This document shows positions 15,178 through 26,260 of a stretch of 48,084 nucleotides of DNA, piece after piece. The position numbers were made by a program, and so were the translations under genes. Below the pieces are notes generated by a model that was given only the letters and a program-made list of their open reading frames with translations, made no database searches and was not told the origin of the DNA. Source of the stretch: Prevotella sp. (GTDB taxonomy: Bacteria; Bacteroidota; Bacteroidia; Bacteroidales; Bacteroidaceae); contig JAFULM010000028.1 in NCBI GenBank assembly GCA_017483185.1, forward strand, positions 1-48,084. The letters are read 5' to 3'. Positions within the stretch are counted from its first letter, which is position 1; every line of letters begins with the position of its first letter.

Positions 15178-18100
15178 TCAGAAGTTGAGGTTGAGTCCTA
15201 ACTGAATTGTGAACGGACGGGGATAGATATTGTTGTCGATGCCTTTGGGCCTTTTCGAGTCGTCAGCACTTGAAACCTCCGGGTCGACGCCGTCATATTT
15301 GGTGATGGTGAAGACGTTGGTGGCTGCGAGGAAGATACGGCCGGAGAATCCTTTATACACACTGTTTCCGAACAGGTTTTCGAAAGAGTAGCCCAGCGTG
15401 ATGTTGTCACACTTCAGGAAGCTCGCGTTCTGAACGAAATAGTCGGAGATGACCTTGTCGTATGTCACCCATCCGTTGGCAAGAGACGATGGGGTGATGT
15501 TCTGCAGATAGGCGAATGAGGAGTCATATCTCTTCTCCACATTCACGTATCCGGCCTGAGCGTCATTGAAGACGTAGTTGTCGAAGCTCGCGCGGAGAGA
15601 GAAGCCGAAGTCCCAGTTCTTATATTGGAGGCGTGAGCTGAGGCCGGCGGTCCAGGGAGCAGCGGGGCTCTTGTAGAAGTAGCGGTCGTCGTCGGTGATC
15701 TTTCCGTCGCCGTTGCGGTCGACATAGACACCCTCAATCGGTTTGCCCGCTTCGTCGTAGACCTGCTGGAAGACGTAGAACGAGTTTGCCGGATGGCCCA
15801 CGGCCTGGGCCTGGACCTTGTTACCTTTACCTGCTGATATGTCGCCGGTCATGACGACTGCTGCGTCGCCAGTGAGTTCGGTGATTTCGTTCTTGTTGTA
15901 TGTGGCGTTGGCCGTGACCTCCCATCTCCAGTTCTTTGATTGGATGGGGCGCACGGTGAGTGACATTTCGACACCGCTGTTCTCAAGTGAGCCGATGTTT
16001 GAAGACACCTGATTTCGGAAGTTGGAGCCTGTAGCAACTGTGGCCGTGTTGATGAGGTCGGTCGTCTTGCGGAAGTAGTAGTCGACGCTACCGGTGATGC
16101 GGTTGTTGAGGAAGCTGAAGTCGAGACCGGCGTTCCATGTCTCGGTTGTTTCCCACGAGAGGTTTTCGTTGTAGGCGTCCGGACGATAGAGCAGACCGCT
16201 GTCGTTGACACCGTTGATCGGGTAGCGTCCGTTGACGTTGGTGCTGTTGACGTTGTAGGAAGCGAAGTATTTGTAGTTTCCGATGCCGTCCTGCTGTCCG
16301 GTCTTACCCCAGCCGAGGCGCAGCTTCAGCTCTGACAGTGCCTTGACGTTCTTGAGAAACGCCTCTTCGCTGATTTTCCATCCGAGGGCTACCGACGGGA
16401 ATGTTGCCCAGTGCTCCTTGAAGCGTGACGAACCGTCGCGACGTACGGTGGCGGTGAGCATGTAGCGGTCGAAGGCTATATAGTTGGCGCGGCCGTAGAA
16501 GCTGACGAGATAGCTCTCCTGCTTCCACTCGCTCTTAGACTCGTTGTAGAGGGTTCCGATCTTGTCCGTCTCGGTGTTTGTCGACGGATAGATTCCGGCG
16601 TAGTGGGAGTTGCCCCAATACTTCTTGTGCGACCACTCGTAACCGCCCATTATGTCGAAGTGCTGTGTTTTGGCGAAGTCCTTGTAGTACTGTGCGTAGG
16701 CACTGTAAGTGAGGTTGTATTTGCTCTCTTTCGTAAAGCCGTCGTTTCCGTAATAGAAGTTCGTCGGTCCCCACGGAGCGTATGTCGTTTTCTGGTCGCC
16801 GTTGGCCCAGTCGCCGGAGAAGTTCATGTGGAGGCGGAGGTCCTCAAAGCCGTGAACCTGATAGTCAACCTCGACGTTTCCCATGTAGTCGCGTGAGTTT
16901 GCCCTGTCGTCCTTTTCGTTGAGCATGGCCACGGGGTTTGACGAGGCGTTCTTGTTGTGCATGAGCGGATAGTTGGGGTCGTTCAGCGTCGAGCCGGAAA
17001 CCATCCAGTCGAAATAGCCGAAGGTGTTGGCGAACTGGCTGTCATTGCTGTAGACGGGCTGTGTCGGGTCCATGCGTGAGGCGTTGCTGATGGCGTCGGT
17101 ATTGGCATAGCGGTTGCGGGCGTACATGGCCTTTCCGTTGATGTTGAACTTCAGGTGGTCCTTGAAGAACGACGGATTGAGGGTCACGCTGGCTGTCGCG
17201 CGTTGGAAGCTGCTGGTCTTGAGAATACCGTCCTGGTCAGTGTAGCCGATTGACACGCGGTAGGGCATATTGGCGATTCCGCCCGAGACGGTGAGGTTGT
17301 GGTCGTGGCTGACGGCCGTGCGGAAGATTTTGTCCTGCCAGTCGGTGTTTGCCGGGCCGAGAAGTGCGGCAGCGTCGGAGTTCTCGCCGTAGTAGCTCTT
17401 CACGAACTCGCGGTACTGGTTGGCGTCGAGCACGTCGAGGGTCTTTGTCTTTGTCGAGATGGACACGCTTCCGTTGTATGTCACCTGCGGAGCCATGTTC
17501 TTGCGTCCTTTCTTGGTCGTGATGATGATGACACCGTTGGAGCCGCGGCTACCGTAGATGGCGGTGGCGGAAGCGTCCTTCAGCACGGTGAAGCTCTCTA
17601 TATCGTTGGGGTTGACCATGGAGAGCGGGTTGGAGAGGCCCTTCACGCCCTGGTTGTCCATGGCAAGACCGTCGATGACGATCAGCGGTTCGTTGGTGGC
17701 GTTGAGCGACGAGCCGCCGCGGATGAGGATTGTAGCGCCGCCGCCGGGAGCGCCGTCGTTGCTTATGACATTGACACCGGCAATCTTACCCTGTATCATG
17801 TCCTGAGCGTTGGTGATGAGACCGTGGTTCTTTTCGTCAGGCTTGATGGCTGTGACCGAACCGGTCAGGTCGTTCTTCTTTGCCTGACCATAACCGATGA
17901 CAACGACTTCGTTCAGGGCGTTGTCGTCGTCTTTCATGATGATGGCCATGTTGTTTGTCGCTTTCATGGTCTGGGCGGCCATGCCCAGATAGGTGAACGT
18001 CAGTTCCGTGCCGGGTGCGGCATTGATGGAGAAGTTACCGTCAATGTCGGTAATGCCGAGGGCCTTACCGTTGGCTGTGATGGTAGCGCCCATGACAGGC

Positions 18101-18225
18101 TCACCGGAAGCATCTTTTACGTGTCCCTTGATGGCATTTGACTGCGCAAAGGAACTTGCAGCAAGGAGAAGACTTCCTGCGAGGGTCAGTGTCCTTAGGG
18201 GCAATTTGAATTTTACCTGCTTCAT
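15178..18225 (-). CDS. susC: SusC-like TonB-dependent starch transporter
   Basis: Outer-membrane beta-barrel that imports starch oligosaccharides using TonB energy, capped by SusD. The 1015-aa protein has a signal peptide (about 1-27, ending SSFAQ). A carboxypeptidase-regulatory-like domain follows (about 32-105, IKGHVKDASGEPVMGATI), then a TonB-box-like NALNEVVVIGYG. The plug domain holds NAQDMIQGKIAGVNV and TILIRGGSSLNATNEPLIVIDG, and the barrel ends in an aromatic residue (IQLGLNLNF). Its promoter and operator lie in the 480-bp divergent region shared with lacI. Starch as substrate is inferred from SusE/SusF and the enzymes around it. Confidence 0.97.
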   Translation of the reverse strand: MKQVKFKLPLRTLTLAGSLLLAASSFAQSNAIKGHVKDASGEPVMGATITANGKALGITDIDGNFSINAAPGTELTFTYLGMAAQTMKATNNMAIIMKDDDNALNEVVVIGYGQAKKNDLTGSVTAIKPDEKNHGLITNAQDMIQGKIAGVNVISNDGAPGGGATILIRGGSSLNATNEPLIVIDGLAMDNQGVKGLSNPLSMVNPNDIESFTVLKDASATAIYGSRGSNGVIIITTKKGRKNMAPQVTYNGSVSISTKTKTLDVLDANQYREFVKSYYGENSDAAALLGPANTDWQDKIFRTAVSHDHNLTVSGGIANMPYRVSIGYTDQDGILKTSSFQRATASVTLNPSFFKDHLKFNINGKAMYARNRYANTDAISNASRMDPTQPVYSNDSQFANTFGYFDWMVSGSTLNDPNYPLMHNKNASSNPVAMLNEKDDRANSRDYMGNVEVDYQVHGFEDLRLHMNFSGDWANGDQKTTYAPWGPTNFYYGNDGFTKESKYNLTYSAYAQYYKDFAKTQHFDIMGGYEWSHKKYWGNSHYAGIYPSTNTETDKIGTLYNESKSEWKQESYLVSFYGRANYIAFDRYMLTATVRRDGSSRFKEHWATFPSVALGWKISEEAFLKNVKALSELKLRLGWGKTGQQDGIGNYKYFASYNVNSTNVNGRYPINGVNDSGLLYRPDAYNENLSWETTETWNAGLDFSFLNNRITGSVDYYFRKTTDLINTATVATGSNFRNQVSSNIGSLENSGVEMSLTVRPIQSKNWRWEVTANATYNKNEITELTGDAAVVMTGDISAGKGNKVQAQAVGHPANSFYVFQQVYDEAGKPIEGVYVDRNGDGKITDDDRYFYKSPAAPWTAGLSSRLQYKNWDFGFSLRASFDNYVFNDAQAGYVNVEKRYDSSFAYLQNITPSSLANGWVTYDKVISDYFVQNASFLKCDNITLGYSFENLFGNSVYKGFSGRIFLAATNVFTITKYDGVDPEVSSADDSKRPKGIDNNIYPRPFTIQLGLNLNF

Positions 18226-18382
18226 CGTTGTTTTGGTTTTAAGTTAATAATTATTGTTTTCTTTTGTTATTGTCGTTATTGTTGCGGCTATTTTTTCGGC
18301 TTGTTTTAGGCCATTGGGTATAATGTATATTATTAAGGTAAGACATGCCTATCGCGCCTGTATTTTTAGATTTTTCTAACCG

Positions 18383-18390
18383 CAAATGTA
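18383..18390 (-). promoter_or_regulatory. susC: susC promoter -7 box
   Basis: CAAATGTA (minus strand TACATTTG) matches TAnnTTTG. It implies a susC leader of about 150 nt, a common length for sus-type operons. No TTTG -33 element is visible. Confidence 0.5.
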
Positions 18391-18442
18391 GTTTGTTTTA
18401 CCATTCTGTGAGCTTTTATTGGTTAAAATCCGTTATTTTTAT

Positions 18443-18460
18443 AGTGCAAACGATTGCACT
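18443..18460. promoter_or_regulatory. LacI-type operator for susC
   Basis: AGTGCAAACGATTGCACT is an 18-bp palindrome with one mismatched pair around the central CG. Its centre is 61.5 bp from the near edge of the susC -7 box. The preceding 20 bp (TAAAATCCGTTATTTTTATA) recur almost unchanged before the operator at 18603. Confidence 0.75.
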
Positions 18461-18602
18461 GTTTGACGCCGAAGCGGGCATTTCTTCAATGCAAAGATTC
18501 TTTAATGTTTTCACGTTTAATCGGCAATTTACAGATCGGGCCGTGTGAGAAGTTTGTCTGAAGTTCCATATACTTTTATAGCTAAAAGTCCGTTATTTTA
18601 AT

Positions 18603-18620
18603 AGTGCAAACGTTTGCGCT
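18603..18620. promoter_or_regulatory. LacI-type operator for lacI and the plus-strand sus genes
   Basis: AGTGCAAACGTTTGCGCT contains a perfect 12-bp palindrome GCAAACGTTTGC. Its centre is about 62 bp upstream of the lacI -7 box at 18674. Together with the copy at 18443 it gives each divergent promoter its own operator. Confidence 0.75.
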
Positions 18621-18673
18621 ATAAAAAGCATGATATAAACCAGCGAAAAGTGGCATGTTATTATAATATTTAA

Positions 18674-18681
18674 TAATTTTG
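18674..18681 (+). promoter_or_regulatory. lacI promoter -7 box
   Basis: TAATTTTG fits TAnnTTTG, 25 bp before the chosen ATG at 18706. No clear -33 TTTG is present. This promoter probably also serves the genes downstream, since I see no comparable box before the MFS gene. Confidence 0.5.
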
Positions 18682-18705
18682 CCACCGTAGTCAATACCTT
18701 TGTCT

Positions 18706-19731
18706 ATGAGCAAGATAATGCCTAAAACAATGAAAGATATCGCCCGCGACCTCGGCGTATCAATATCCACGGTGAGCAGAGCGTTAAAGGATAGTCCGTC
18801 AATCAGTTCTGTACAGAAGGAGCGCATACAGCAGTATGCGCGTGAGTACAACTTCTGTCCTAATATGATAGGTGAAGCGTTACGGTATAGCCGGGTGAAG
18901 CCGATGAAGGTGATTGGAGTGATTCTGCCCGAAATGGTCCATTATTTCTTCATGTCCGTTCTTTCCGGCATTGAGGAGGAGGCCCGTTCGCGCGGCTACA
19001 GCGTGATGGTGGCGCAGAGCAACGAGCGTTATGACAGGGAAGTGGACATCTGCAACGACTTCTACAAGAACAAAGTGTGCGGAATCATCGTCTCTCAGGC
19101 CAAGGACACCAAGCAGTATGACCATTTTCAGAATCTGATGTCGAATGGCATACCGCTGGTTTTCTATGACCGTATATGCACGGGGATAAACTGTTCGCGG
19201 GTAGTTGTCGATGACTACATGGGAGCCTATACGGCCGTCTCCCACCTGATAGAGTCCGGTTGCAGACGCATCGCGTTCTACGGTTCGCCTATGAACATGG
19301 AAATTTCGAAGAACAGATATAACGGCTATCATGACGCACTCGTCAAGTATGGGCTGAAGGAAAACCCCGACTGGGTGAGACAGTGTGACAACCGCGCTGA
19401 AGCAGAGGCCGTTACCCCCCCCATTTTGTTAAAAAAACCTTATCCGGACGCGTTCTTCGCCATCAACGACGATACGGCAATCGGCATACTCTATACGGCG
19501 AAGCACATGGGATTCCGGGTGCCGGACGACATCAGCATCTGCGGCTTTACCAACGGTGACCGTTCAAAGGCCTGCGACCCGTTACTCACAACCGTAGACC
19601 AGCGGGGCACGCAGGTAGGGAAGAAGGCGGCCGAGATACTGATAGGACTGGTGGAAGGCTCCCACCCGATGGGCAAAACGGTTCATGGCATGGTAAGGAC
19701 AAGTCTGGTGATAAGAGGCACGACGAAATGA
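18706..19731 (+). CDS. LacI-family transcriptional regulator of the starch locus
   Basis: DNA-binding regulator, probably sensing a maltose- or glucose-type ligand. The N-terminal helix-turn-helix with hinge (MKDIARDLGVSISTVSRALKDSPSIS, about residues 9-34) is typical LacI, followed by NFCPNMIGEALRYSR. The periplasmic-binding-like effector domain (about 65-341) includes VIGVILPEMVHYFFMSVLSGIEEEARSRGYSVMVAQS and a C-terminal VDQRGTQVGKKAAEILIGLVEG. The ATG at 18706 is chosen; an in-frame ATG at 18718 is also possible, and a TTG at 18700 lies too close to the promoter. Position and operators suggest it controls both arms of the locus in place of SusR. The coding sequence contains C8 (19415-19422) and A7 (19431-19437) runs, prone to slippage. 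Confidence 0.93.
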   Translation: MSKIMPKTMKDIARDLGVSISTVSRALKDSPSISSVQKERIQQYAREYNFCPNMIGEALRYSRVKPMKVIGVILPEMVHYFFMSVLSGIEEEARSRGYSVMVAQSNERYDREVDICNDFYKNKVCGIIVSQAKDTKQYDHFQNLMSNGIPLVFYDRICTGINCSRVVVDDYMGAYTAVSHLIESGCRRIAFYGSPMNMEISKNRYNGYHDALVKYGLKENPDWVRQCDNRAEAEAVTPPILLKKPYPDAFFAINDDTAIGILYTAKHMGFRVPDDISICGFTNGDRSKACDPLLTTVDQRGTQVGKKAAEILIGLVEGSHPMGKTVHGMVRTSLVIRGTTK

Positions 19732-19824
19732 CGGCCGGACCGCTCTGCCGGAGATTGAAACCTGATACCTGATGGATATATGATGACTTGAAGAAACCTA
19801 AAACAAACAAAGAATATATAATTG

Positions 19825-21141
19825 ATGATGAGACAAAAACCTGATCTTTCATTCTGGAAACTATGGAATCTGAGCTTTGGCTTCTTTGGGGTACAGATAG
19901 CCTACGCTCTTCAGAGCGCGAACATTTCGCGTATCTTCGCGACCTTGGGGGCTGACCCTCACGACTTGAGTTACTTCTGGATTCTGCCTCCGCTGATGGG
20001 AATCCTCGTTCAGCCCATCGTCGGCACGCTGAGCGACAGGACATGGTGTCGCTACGGCCGACGCATACCTTATTTATTTGCAGGTGCGGTGCTGGCTGTA
20101 TTGGTGATGTGTCTTTTGCCGAATGCCGGTTCACTTGGACTGGCCGTCGGCGGGGCAATGCTTTTCGGGCTTATTGCTCTGATGTTTCTTGACACGAGCA
20201 TCAACATGGCCATGCAGCCGTTCAAGATGCTGGTAGGTGACATGGTGAACGAAAAGCAAAAAGCAAAAGCCTACGCAATACAGAGTTTTCTTTGCAATGC
20301 CGGTTCCGTGGTCGGCTATATCTTTCCGTTCCTTTTCACTTTCCTTGGTATCAGGAACGTGGCGGACAAGGGCGTTGTGCCCGACTCGGTGATATGGTCG
20401 TTCTATATCGGTGCGGCCATCCTCATCCTGTGTGTCATCTACACGGCGGTGAACGTGAAGGAATGGGATCCGAAGGAATATGCCGTTTATAATGGACAGA
20501 GTGAGGATGTGAAGTGTGATGCGGCGGAAGACCGGGGCGACTGGCTCACCCTTCTCCGCAAGGCACCCTCGACATTTTGGATGGTCGGCGTGGTCCAGTT
20601 CTTCTGCTGGGCAGCGTTTCTTTATCTCTGGAACTATTCAACGGGCGCCATCGCCGAGACCGTATGGAACACGACAGACCCCAGTTCAGAACCGTTTCAG
20701 GAGGCCGGCAACTGGGTAGGCATCCTCTTTGCCGTACAGGCGATAGGCAGTGTGGCATGGGCTGTGGTGCTGCCGATGTTCCGGAACGCAAAGACTGCCT
20801 ATGCCGTCAGCCTTGTCATCGGCGGCGCGGGCTTTGTCATGATACCGTTCCTTCATGACCAGTATCTGCAGATCATCCCGTTTCTCTTGATAGGTGCCGG
20901 ATGGGCGGCCATGTTGGCCATGCCGTTCACCTTTGTCACCAACGCCCTCCAAGGCTATGGACACATGGGAGCCTATCTGGGACTGTTCAACGGAACCATC
21001 TGCATACCCCAGATCGTGGCAGCCGTATGTGGCGGCAGAATCCTCACCGTCGTCGGTTCTCACCAGAGCAACATGATGATCGTGGCTGGCATCCTGATGG
21101 TATGCGGTTCGCTGGCGGTGACCTGCATAAGGAAGAGATAG
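19825..21141 (+). CDS. MFS sugar transporter (maltose/glucoside type)
   Basis: Inner-membrane carrier of about 437-439 aa with 12 predicted hydrophobic segments. The sequence resembles the SLC45/GPH-like MFS group that Bacteroidota place in starch and maltose loci. The N-terminal WNLSFGFFGVQIAYALQSANISRIFATLGADPHDLSYFWILPPLMGILVQPIVG, and the loop motif LSDRTWCRYGRRIPY after the second helix, are characteristic. A second conserved segment is DTSINMAMQPFKMLVGDMVNEKQKAKAY. Two ATG codons (19825, 19828) follow an in-frame TTG, and either may be the start. It lies between lacI and malQ on one strand, so the likely job is uptake of maltose or small maltodextrins made in the periplasm; glucose is an alternative. 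Confidence 0.88.
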   Translation: MMRQKPDLSFWKLWNLSFGFFGVQIAYALQSANISRIFATLGADPHDLSYFWILPPLMGILVQPIVGTLSDRTWCRYGRRIPYLFAGAVLAVLVMCLLPNAGSLGLAVGGAMLFGLIALMFLDTSINMAMQPFKMLVGDMVNEKQKAKAYAIQSFLCNAGSVVGYIFPFLFTFLGIRNVADKGVVPDSVIWSFYIGAAILILCVIYTAVNVKEWDPKEYAVYNGQSEDVKCDAAEDRGDWLTLLRKAPSTFWMVGVVQFFCWAAFLYLWNYSTGAIAETVWNTTDPSSEPFQEAGNWVGILFAVQAIGSVAWAVVLPMFRNAKTAYAVSLVIGGAGFVMIPFLHDQYLQIIPFLLIGAGWAAMLAMPFTFVTNALQGYGHMGAYLGLFNGTICIPQIVAAVCGGRILTVVGSHQSNMMIVAGILMVCGSLAVTCIRKR

Positions 21142-21240
21142 CCGTGGCTGATGCTTCCGATGATTTATGCGAAATTGATAAATAACATATGTGAACCGAC
21201 CGGAATGACGCCGGTCGCTGACTAAAAACGTGGAAAGGAT

Positions 21241-23919
21241 ATGAAAATTCAATTTAACATTGACTATAAGACGGTTTTCGGTGAGAGCCTCGTCTTAAAT
21301 ATTTGGGAAGGTGGCAGCCTGATGACGTATCAGATGCTGACAAATGACGGAACGCGATGGAGTCACGTCGTGGCGGTGAAAGTTCCACAGAAGTCCTATT
21401 CCTATTATTATAGCGTCATGCGTGACGGGAATGTCTGCAAGTGCGAATGGACCCTCCTCACGCATCGGCTGGACATATCCGCCGGCCGCGCAGAGACATA
21501 TACGGTTTATGACAGGTGGCAGTCGATGCCCGAGGATGCCTATCTCTATAGTAGCGCCTTTACCGACTGCATCAACCATCAGCAGTCTGTGGCGGTGCCG
21601 TCCTCGCGGTTTACTCGGACCGTGCGTCTTCAGGTGAGGGCGCCGCAGCTGAGAGACAGTGAGCGGCTGATGCTATTGGGTGCCGGCAAGGTGCTTGGAA
21701 ACTGGAGCGTGGCTGATGCCGTCAGGATGACACAGCACGTCTACAACGAATGGACGGTGGACATCGATGCCGGCGCGCTGGACGCCGGCCGCATGGAATT
21801 CAAGTTTGTGGCTGTCGGCGGAAAGGTGGCCGGAGGTGCTCATTGGGAGACGGGCGTGAACCGCACGGTCCGTCTGCCGCAGATGAAGGACGGCGATGTG
21901 GTCGTCTACAGTCTGGACCAGGCCTTCTTCGGACATTGTGACCGTAAGCTGGCCGGAACGCTGGTGCCGGTGTTCTCGCTGAGGAGCAGCCGGAGTGCTG
22001 GTGTCGGTGACTTCGGTGACCTGAAAATGATGATTGACTATGTGGAGAAGACGGGACAGAAGGTTCTCCAGCTCTTGCCTGTCAACGACACCACCATCAC
22101 CAACACGTGGACCGATTCGTATCCGTACAGCTGTATCAGCATCTTCGCTTTACATCCGCAGTATGCCGATCTGCGCGCACTGCCGGAGTTGAAGGATGCC
22201 GTCGAACGTGCCGAGGCGGAGAAGACGATGGCCGAACTGAACGCGCTGCCGCAGATAGACTATGAGCGTGTCAACGGCTTCAAGGTGAACTATATGCACA
22301 AGGTTTTTGAACAGGAAGGTGAAAAGATTATAAAGAGTGCCGGCTTCAAGGCATTTTTTCAGGAAACAAAACAGTGGCTCGTGCCATACGGTCAGTATTG
22401 TAAGTTGAGAGATTCGTATGGCACGGCCGATTTTTCACGCTGGCCCGACCACAACACGTGGAATGAGGACGACCGGAAGGAACTCAGCAATCCACGGTGT
22501 AAGGCATACAGGGAGGTGGCGTTCTACTACTTCATGCAGTATGTGCTCAACACGCAGATGAAGGAAGCCCACGACTATGCCCGTCAGAAGGGAGTAGTCC
22601 TGAAGGGCGACATACCCATCGGTGTCAACCGCTACGGCTGCGACGTGTGGATGGAGCCGAAATACTTCAATCTCAACGGACAGGCCGGCGCGCCGCCGGA
22701 CGATTTCTCAGCAAACGGACAGAACTGGGGCTTCCCCACCTACAACTGGGACGAGATGCTGAAAGACGGATGTGCCTGGTGGGTGCGCCGCTTCCAGAAC
22801 ATGTCGAAGTTCTTTGATGCCTACCGCATTGACCACGTGCTGGGCTTTTTCCGCATCTGGGAGATTCCGGTTGACGCCGTCCACGGACTGCTGGGGCAGT
22901 TCTCGCCGGCGTTGGGCATGACCCGCGAGGAGATTGCGGCGTATGGACTGAACTTCCAGGAGGAGCGCTTCACACGCCCGTTCATCACCGACTGGGTGCT
23001 TGACCGTGTGTTCCATGAGCGTGCGGCGGAAGTGCGGGAGAAGTATCTTGACCGTCTGGACGACGAGCGTTACGCTATGAAGCCGGAGGTGGATACGCAA
23101 AGGAAGGTTGAGGCACTCTTTGCCGATGTCACCGAAGAGAAGGAACTGTGGTTCAGAGACGGACTCTATGCCCTTATCAGCGACGTGCTCTTCGTGCGCG
23201 ACCGTCAGAATGCGAACCTGTTCCATCCGCGTATCTCGGCGCAGCTTGACTTTATCTACGAGTCGCTTTACGACAACGACAAGTATTCGTTCAACAGACT
23301 GTATAACGACTATTTCTACCGCCGCAACAATCAGTTCTGGTATCGGGAGGCAATGAAGAAGATGCCGAAGCTGGTAGAGGCCACCCGCATGCTGGTATGT
23401 GCTGAAGACTTGGGTATGGTGCCCGACTGCGTGCCGTGGGTGATGGGCGAGTTGAAGATATTGAGCCTTGAGCTTCAGAGCATGCCTAAGAATCCGCATG
23501 TGAGGTTCGGACATCTGAGTGCCAATCCCTACCGTTCCGTGTGCACCATCTCCAGCCACGACATGCCCACGCTGCGACAGTGGTGGGACGAGGACCGTGA
23601 GCGCACGCAGGACTACTACAACAGCATGCTCCACCGTCAGGGTGCGGCACCCCATCCGCTGCCCGACTGGCTGGCAAAGGACATCATCTACCGTCATCTC
23701 ACCTCGCCGTCGATGCTCTGCATTCTGAGCATACAGGACTGGCTGGCCATCAGCGGCAGTCTCCGCCTGGCCGATGCCAACGCCGAGCGCATCAACATCC
23801 CGGCCAATCCCCGCCACTACTGGCGTTACAGGATGCACCTCAATATCGAGGATCTGATGGCCGACAACGGCTTCATGTCAGAGATGAAGGACTTGATTTC
23901 GCAGTCAGGGAGAAAGTGA
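21241..23919 (+). CDS. malQ: 4-alpha-glucanotransferase, GH77, with two N-terminal CBM20-like domains
   Basis: Cytoplasmic disproportionating enzyme that moves glucan segments between maltodextrins and releases glucose. The 892-aa protein has no signal peptide. Residues about 1-120 and 130-255 are starch-binding domains of CBM20 type (IDYKTVFGESLVLNIWEGG; VRAPQLRDSERLMLLGAGKVLGNW). The GH77 barrel begins at GTLVPVFSLRSSRSAGVGDFGDL and carries the nucleophile D531 in DAYRIDHVLGFFRIWEIP, the acid/base E722 in AEDLGMVPDCVPWVM and D774 in SSHDMPTLRQWW. The duplicated CBM20 front end makes it longer than enteric MalQ and resembles plant DPE2 and Bacteroidota homologues. It is followed after 26 bp by the GH97 gene. 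Confidence 0.95.
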   Translation: MKIQFNIDYKTVFGESLVLNIWEGGSLMTYQMLTNDGTRWSHVVAVKVPQKSYSYYYSVMRDGNVCKCEWTLLTHRLDISAGRAETYTVYDRWQSMPEDAYLYSSAFTDCINHQQSVAVPSSRFTRTVRLQVRAPQLRDSERLMLLGAGKVLGNWSVADAVRMTQHVYNEWTVDIDAGALDAGRMEFKFVAVGGKVAGGAHWETGVNRTVRLPQMKDGDVVVYSLDQAFFGHCDRKLAGTLVPVFSLRSSRSAGVGDFGDLKMMIDYVEKTGQKVLQLLPVNDTTITNTWTDSYPYSCISIFALHPQYADLRALPELKDAVERAEAEKTMAELNALPQIDYERVNGFKVNYMHKVFEQEGEKIIKSAGFKAFFQETKQWLVPYGQYCKLRDSYGTADFSRWPDHNTWNEDDRKELSNPRCKAYREVAFYYFMQYVLNTQMKEAHDYARQKGVVLKGDIPIGVNRYGCDVWMEPKYFNLNGQAGAPPDDFSANGQNWGFPTYNWDEMLKDGCAWWVRRFQNMSKFFDAYRIDHVLGFFRIWEIPVDAVHGLLGQFSPALGMTREEIAAYGLNFQEERFTRPFITDWVLDRVFHERAAEVREKYLDRLDDERYAMKPEVDTQRKVEALFADVTEEKELWFRDGLYALISDVLFVRDRQNANLFHPRISAQLDFIYESLYDNDKYSFNRLYNDYFYRRNNQFWYREAMKKMPKLVEATRMLVCAEDLGMVPDCVPWVMGELKILSLELQSMPKNPHVRFGHLSANPYRSVCTISSHDMPTLRQWWDEDRERTQDYYNSMLHRQGAAPHPLPDWLAKDIIYRHLTSPSMLCILSIQDWLAISGSLRLADANAERINIPANPRHYWRYRMHLNIEDLMADNGFMSEMKDLISQSGRK

Positions 23920-23942
23920 AGTGGAACCAAAAACAATTATAG

Positions 23943-26090
<2,148 letters not shown>

Positions 26091-26146
26091 CGAAAAATAC
26101 AGCACGGTCCATTCTGCCAATAGAGCAGCGGATGTCGCAATGTCGC

Positions 26147-26190
26147 GTTACAAGGGTCACATAACGGTGTTACGCGGCCCGCGTAATCAA
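26147..26190. repeat. two further 22-bp palindromic units upstream of pullulanase
   Basis: Units at 26147-26168 and 26169-26190 have the same GTTAC-N9-(G/A)TAA(C/T)-N3 form and the same 22-bp period as the four units at 10687-10774. They lie in the 170-bp gap between susB and the pullulanase gene, ending 70 bp before its chosen start. Confidence 0.75.
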
Positions 26191-26260
26191 GATACGGTTA
26201 GATGAAAGGAGCCGTGTGAATATGAAGAACGAAGCTGAATCAAAAATCCATATAACTAAA

